Assembly (NCBI GenBank): GCA_003139735.1 | Contig: PLGA01000134.1 | Span: 1-10,872, forward strand | Source of the DNA: Bryobacterales bacterium | GTDB lineage: Bacteria; Acidobacteriota; Terriglobia; Bryobacterales; Bryobacteraceae | DNA: 10,872 nt | Direction: 5' to 3' | The notes under the pieces: generated by a model | What the model saw: the letters and a program-made list of their open reading frames with translations, nothing else | The model's database searches: none | What the model was told of the DNA's origin: nothing | Made by a program: the position numbers and the translations under genes | In this document: one piece after another, positions 8,901 through 10,872 of the stretch | Layout: every line of letters begins with the position of its first letter | How positions within the stretch are numbered: position 1 is the first letter of the stretch

Positions 8901-9617
8901 GTCCAATTCGCCCTTCAATTCGCCATAGCGCCGGGCCTTGGCCGCCTGCCGCTTGAGGGAGTTCACTTGGCGCGTGACTTCTTCGACGATGTCGTACACG
9001 CGCGCCAGGTTCTGCTTGGCGCTTTCGAGCTTGGCTTCGGCCAACCGCTTGCGGGTCTTGAACTTGGTGATGCCGGCCGCCTCTTCGATGACCGAGCGCC
9101 GGTCCTGCGGCTTGGAGCTGAGGATCTGGCCGATGCGCCCCTGCTCGATGATGGCGTAGCTTTCCGGCCCGAGGCCGGTCCCCATGAAGAGTTCCTGAAT
9201 GTCGCGCAGGCGGGCTGCGCGGCCATCGACCAGGTATTCGCTTTCTCCGGACCGGTACAGCCGCCGGGTGATGGTGACTTCGCCGTTGGGGCGCCTTTCG
9301 CGGTCCGCGACGGGCATGATTTTGTGGGCGGCGCTTTCCTGGTAAACCGCTGGATCCACAAGGGTCATGGTGACATAGGCCATGCCCAGCGGCTTGCGGT
9401 CGCGAGTGCCGGCGAAGATGACGTCCTCCATGCGGGAACCGCGGAGGCTTTTGGCGGACTGCTCGCCCAGGACCCAGCAGATGGCGTCGCTGATGTTGGA
9501 CTTGCCGCACCCGTTGGGGCCCACGATGGCGGCCATGCCATCCCCGTTGAAGCGCAACTCGGTGCGCTCGCAGAACGACTTGAAGCCCTGCATTTCGACG
9601 CGTTTCAGCTTAAGCAA
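5982..9617 (-). CDS. smc: Chromosome segregation protein SMC
   Basis: ATPase of the bacterial condensin complex, which with ScpA and ScpB organises and helps separate the chromosome. The 1211-residue length is typical. The N-terminal head starts LKLKRVEMQGFKSF, with Walker A GPNGCGKS at 33-40 and the Q-loop region around YAIIEQGRIGQIL. Two long Glu/Arg/Ala-rich coiled-coil arms flank a hinge at about 525-670 (from the SYTTECVKRLFGALE region), closed by the TVTGGKKSGAGPLAMKREA segment. The C-terminal head has the ABC signature LLSGGEKAL (SGGEK 1115-1119), Walker B FCVMDEVDAPLD (Asp1142, Glu1143) and the H-loop ITHSKRT (His1174). The TTG at 9617 is preferred because AGAGGA lies about 8 bases upstream and the product begins as SMC proteins do. 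scpA and scpB are not in the window. The gene is monocistronic here, convergent with the rhamnosidase and divergent from the PEBP gene. Confidence 0.97.
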   Translation of the reverse strand: MLKLKRVEMQGFKSFCERTELRFNGDGMAAIVGPNGCGKSNISDAICWVLGEQSAKSLRGSRMEDVIFAGTRDRKPLGMAYVTMTLVDPAVYQESAAHKIMPVADRERRPNGEVTITRRLYRSGESEYLVDGRAARLRDIQELFMGTGLGPESYAIIEQGRIGQILSSKPQDRRSVIEEAAGITKFKTRKRLAEAKLESAKQNLARVYDIVEEVTRQVNSLKRQAAKARRYGELKGELDARLRVALSGKYRLLERDAAKTALDLNLAAAELKSVSERVAERELAHQRDQAACYELDQSLTAVRQKLAEKNVEAERTRVRLEAQVKESAAIEQRIAQGEAETREIGVRLGALEEEIAAHRQTVDLLEGHIGEARGRMLENNRQRETLQAKIEEREKALEAGRQAVLRLLGEASTLKNQLAQIQEYLAGIEREALRSSREEQVAAAEIERLEASSRKIKEVAAQRQLELEAVTGERRGAEADLAARRAAAAALRGEIDAARNELSQIRARKESLEQVLAHRSYTTECVKRLFGALESGKAQGLKPLGVLADFVEVDPRFEKPAEEFLHEELEYVVVKDWRQAEQGLDFIRAELDGRATFLVHPEPNGNVAAHLPEPAIGPETGIVARLNESLKLTNGLRDRAADLLPRLSLCFLAEDRAAAQRLAAGYPHLYFLLAEGLCYHGHTVTGGKKSGAGPLAMKREARELGVKLQSRQSALDERLARQEGLSREIAALEGDVERLRALQQSREKDRVALDHDIRKLGEDLARANSRVSVARLELERLDRDATKSAEQRERSLAAIEAKEMNRADCEESLNAEREELEKLDGQAAAIGEDHAEIRAQLAVVEERRRGEHAAMARLEQQFREISARRASLAPEIERLGEQRLRLLADNIELDRRSAQLAVEIAETESAAAEMALRESAMREALREGEESLKLLRAAVEENHERRSRIEVELVRKQVELKYLDEISRRDLNCPVEELAAADDPIPDPEASQEAERAAAEIRERIEALGPVNPTALEEFQEAQQRLDFLSAQRQDLIDSIRDTEKAIQDIDEVSRRKFAEAFEAINAHFREIFQTLFGGGTGEMRLTDQENLAESGIDIVCSPPGKRLQNVLLLSGGEKALAAMALLMAVFRYQPSPFCVMDEVDAPLDEVNIGRLARLIQEMSRQTQFVMITHSKRTMEAAQSLYGVTMQEPGVSRLVSVRMTSKAEAAA

Positions 9618-9639
9618 CGTTTTGTCCTCTGCGGGGGAG

Positions 9640-9685
9640 TTATTGTAACTATACTAAACTCGCGAAACGGAAAAGTAAAGCATGT
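9640..9685 (-). promoter_or_regulatory. Probable smc promoter region
   Basis: This is the one clearly AT-rich patch upstream of smc. On the minus strand it holds two overlapping -10-like hexamers, TATAGT (9653-9648) and TACAAT (9647-9642). The best -35-like match is TTTACT at 9679-9674, 20 bases from TATAGT, a longer spacing than ideal. The smc ribosome site (AGAGGA) and the TTG follow directly. The region call is reasonable; the exact hexamers are not settled. Confidence 0.35.
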
Positions 9686-9761
9686 TCACCGCAGTATCGA
9701 GGGCTGTAGCGCGGAAGACCACAAGATATAGGGGAGTGGGGGGCCGCAATCGAGAATTTCA

Positions 9762-9911
9762 TCAGGATTGGGGCATCGGGTCCGAGCTAACCGCCAGGAG
9801 GGCCTTCTCCGCCTGGCATTTCGGGCAGATGCAGCCTTTACGTGGGAATTTCCGGCAACATGCCTGTCGAGGAAAGCAGGAGACGGGAAGCGCGACGGCG
9901 GGCGGGTTGAG
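9762..9911 (-). other. Short Cys-rich frame without a start codon, possible zinc-ribbon remnant
   Basis: Within the 322-bp gap between smc and the PEBP gene, a minus-strand frame of 49 codons (after TAG at 9914-9912, ending TGA at 9764-9762) contains six cysteines, including CC at 18-19 and a C-x-C-P-K-C cluster at 27-32 followed by QAEKALLA. Most third codon positions are G or C, as in the real genes nearby. There is no ATG, GTG or TTG in frame. An ATG at 9861-9859 in the neighbouring frame would reach this frame if one T were missing, giving a 33-residue protein starting M-C-R-K-F. It may be a decayed small zinc-ribbon gene or chance. The remainder of the gap shows nothing else that I can name. 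Confidence 0.2.
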
Positions 9912-9939
9912 CTAACATCGAAAGCGCGAGGCGATTCTC

Positions 9940-10398
9940 ATGGAATTCAAGGTGTTTTCGAGCGCTTTTTCGGACGGCGGGTGGATTCCGAGCTTGCATT
10001 CCTGCGAGGGCGCGGATGTTTCGCCGTCGCTCGAATGGAGCGGCGAACCGGAGGGGACGCGGAGTTTCGCGCTGGCGGTGGACGATCCCGATGCGCCGTC
10101 GGGAACGTGGACGCACTGGCTGCTGTTCGATATTCCGTCCACCGTACACACCCTGGCGCAGGGGTACAAGGCGGGGAGCGTGGGCGTAAGCGGGAAGAAC
10201 GATTTCGGCAAGCTGGGCTACGGCGGGCCATGCCCTCCCAAGGGGCACGGGCCTCACCGTTACTTCTTCAAGCTGTGTGCGCTCGACGTGGCAACGCTGG
10301 AGATAACGGCCGGCGTGACGGCGGCGGGGGTGACGCGGGCGCTGGAAGGGCATGCGCTGGGCAAGGCGCGGTATATGGGGCGGTTTGAGAGGGGTTAG
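9940..10398 (+). CDS. YbhB/YbcL-type phosphatidylethanolamine-binding protein (Raf kinase inhibitor-like)
   Basis: Member of the PEBP superfamily, small globular proteins with an anion-binding pocket; the cellular role of the bacterial members is not well fixed. The 152-residue length is standard. The two family signatures are present: DDPDAPSGTWTHWLLFDIP (about residues 48-66), and the GYGGPCPPKGHGPHRYFFK segment (about 93-111), which supplies the His and Pro residues around the ligand pocket. There is no signal peptide, so it is presumably cytoplasmic. The ATG is supported by GAGG at 9928-9931, 8 bases upstream. It is divergent from smc with a 322-bp gap and seems to stand alone. I see no clear promoter. 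Family call firm; function unknown. Confidence 0.93.
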   Translation: MEFKVFSSAFSDGGWIPSLHSCEGADVSPSLEWSGEPEGTRSFALAVDDPDAPSGTWTHWLLFDIPSTVHTLAQGYKAGSVGVSGKNDFGKLGYGGPCPPKGHGPHRYFFKLCALDVATLEITAGVTAAGVTRALEGHALGKARYMGRFERG

Positions 10399-10414
10399 GG
10401 AATCCGATTGAAGA

Positions 10415-10436
10415 ACGCCGGCACGGAAGCCGGCGT
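10415..10436. repeat. Hairpin family B, copy 1
   Basis: ACGCCGGC (10415-10422), loop acggaa, then GCCGGCGT (10429-10436): a perfect 8-bp stem. It lies 17 bases after the PEBP stop. Copy 2 is at 10750-10771. No T-tract follows, so it does not look like a simple intrinsic terminator. Confidence 0.75.
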
Positions 10437-10490
10437 GGCAGGGCCCACGAACCCCGTGGACCCCGAGGCCACTCCACGGGTACCCCTGCC
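10437..10490. repeat. Second stem of the family B module, copy 1
   Basis: GGCAGGG (10437-10443) pairs with CCCTGCC (10484-10490), and inside it CCCGTGGA (10453-10460) pairs with TCCACGGG (10473-10480). It begins directly after the first hairpin, so the unit can fold into two neighbouring stems. A similar outer pair follows copy 2. Confidence 0.5.
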
Positions 10491-10519
10491 CACGGTTTAG
10501 GCGCCCTGGCCTGGCCGCA

Positions 10520-10690
10520 TCAAACCGCTTCAACGACGCGCTGAATGTGAGGCCGAAGTTGCGGCCATTGTTGCTGGCCGAGAACCACGATCACGATCCT
10601 GAGACCCGTAAGATTCTGTTGGTAGCGCATGTTCTTGTCGGTGGTCAGCAGTAAGTCGAACGCTTTCAGGGCACTACGGCGGATGCTAGT
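10520..10690 (-). pseudogene. 5'-truncated PIN-like (DUF5615-type) toxin remnant
   Basis: The last 56 codons before the TGA at 10522-10520 read like the C-terminal half of DUF5615-type PIN-like proteins: FDLLLTTDKNMRYQQN, a beta strand IVIVVLGQQQWPQLRPH, then IQRVVEAV. LLTTDKN carries the conserved acidic residue of this half. Intact relatives, as I recall them, are about 100-120 residues and start with an acidic LxD motif; that part is missing. Upstream of codon ACT at 10690-10688 the frame stays open but runs into repeat DNA and gives no family-like sequence; a long extension to a TTG at 10843 passes through the hairpins and is not credible. No partner antitoxin gene is present. Such proteins are usually toxins of two-gene systems; this copy is almost certainly dead. 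Confidence 0.6.
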
Positions 10691-10720
10691 GTAGTGTCCA
10701 AGAATTAACCCAACAGGCCA

Positions 10721-10744
10721 GAAGAAGGCAGGGTCGAAAAACCC
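10721..10744. repeat. Degenerate repeat copy with shared 12-bp left end
   Basis: GAAGAAGGCAGG at 10721-10732 recurs exactly at 10826-10837, where it is the left edge of an intact hairpin. Here it is followed by a short GGGT (10731-10734) / ACCC (10741-10744) stem around an A-rich loop, which looks like a collapsed or internally deleted version of the same hairpin. Confidence 0.4.
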
Positions 10745-10749
10745 AAGAG

Positions 10750-10771
10750 ATGCCGGCACGGAAGCCGGCAT
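10750..10771. repeat. Hairpin family B, copy 2
   Basis: ATGCCGGC (10750-10757), loop acggaa, then GCCGGCAT (10764-10771). It is identical to copy 1 except that the second pair of the stem is T-A instead of C-G, so pairing is kept. It is followed, as in copy 1, by TGGCAGG. Confidence 0.75.
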
Positions 10772-10820
10772 GGCAGGCCTGGAGGCCCACGGGGCACAGG
10801 CGTGGGCGCCCCGGTCTGCC
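10772..10820. repeat. Second stem of the family B module, copy 2
   Basis: GGCAG (10772-10776) can pair with CTGCC (10816-10820), enclosing GCCCACG (10785-10791) with CGTGGGC (10801-10807) around a 9-base loop. CGGGGC/GCCCCG (10790-10795/10808-10813) is a competing inner pairing. The 3' end CTGCCCCAC matches the end of the neighbouring hairpin. Confidence 0.5.
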
Positions 10821-10831
10821 CCACCGAAGAA

Positions 10832-10865
10832 GGCAGGCCACAAAAAACGATGGCCTGCCCCACTG
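10832..10865. repeat. Hairpin family A, copy 2
   Basis: GGCAGGCCA (10832-10840) and TGGCCTGCC (10851-10859) form a perfect 9-bp stem around caaaaaacga, followed by CCACTG. The loop and right flank are the same as at 5931-5964, while three stem pairs (positions 6, 7 and 8 of the arm) differ with complementarity kept. It ends 7 bases before the end of the window. Confidence 0.75.
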
Positions 10866-10872
10866 TGTAGTT

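Noticed and set aside
9793..9817. GCCAGG...CCTGGC imperfect hairpin
   Set aside because: Only six outer pairs plus a broken inner stem, no T-tract; it can be explained by codon content of the Cys-rich frame or chance.
9682..9915. Plus-strand open frame of 77 codons upstream of the PEBP gene
   Set aside because: No motif and low-complexity basic composition; the opposite frame with the Cys cluster is at least as plausible.
10520..10843. 107-codon version of the toxin remnant starting from a TTG at 10843
   Set aside because: Its N-terminal half is translated hairpin repeat DNA and has no resemblance to the family; only the last 56 codons are retained.
10399..10872. CRISPR array or tRNA in the repeat-rich end
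   Set aside because: The repeats are hairpins at irregular distances without regular spacers, and no tRNA cloverleaf or T-loop could be found.

Overview
The window is GC-rich with dense, tightly packed genes. The gene types and protein style (FolD, CoaE and an HtrA-like protease in one overlapping run, a GH78 rhamnosidase, a long SMC, many short GC-rich hairpin repeats) suggest an Acidobacteriota genome of the Solibacter/Bryobacter kind. That assignment is an inference from resemblance, not a search result.

Left part (1-5925, plus strand): a short leader with a 20-bp perfect palindrome and a possible -10 box is followed by four genes whose ends overlap: folD (folate C1 metabolism), coaE (last step of CoA synthesis), an HtrA/DegP-like serine protease with one PDZ domain, and a GH78 alpha-L-rhamnosidase. 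The overlaps are 7, 4 and 1 bp, so the four are probably one translationally coupled operon. The rhamnosidase carries a single extra base in a CCC run near 4125-4127. It splits the gene into two frames that together give a complete protein of about 1026 residues with both expected catalytic glutamates.

Middle (5926-9617): a hairpin sits between the convergent ends of the rhamnosidase gene and smc. It could terminate smc and is also a member of a hairpin repeat family. The minus strand then holds a full-length smc (1211 aa) with a TTG start, a good Shine-Dalgarno sequence and an AT-rich upstream region that probably holds its promoter.

Right part (9618-10872): the 322-bp gap upstream of smc holds the smc control region and a short Cys-rich minus-strand frame without a start codon. 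A YbhB/YbcL-type PEBP gene follows on the plus strand. The last 470 bp are a repeat-rich junk or accessory zone: two copies of one hairpin module, a second copy of the hairpin seen after smc, and a 5'-truncated remnant of a PIN-like (DUF5615-type) toxin gene. In both hairpin families the copies differ by paired, stem-preserving changes, so the folded form seems to be what is kept. I found no complete new defence or mobile system here; these hairpin repeats are the most unusual signal.
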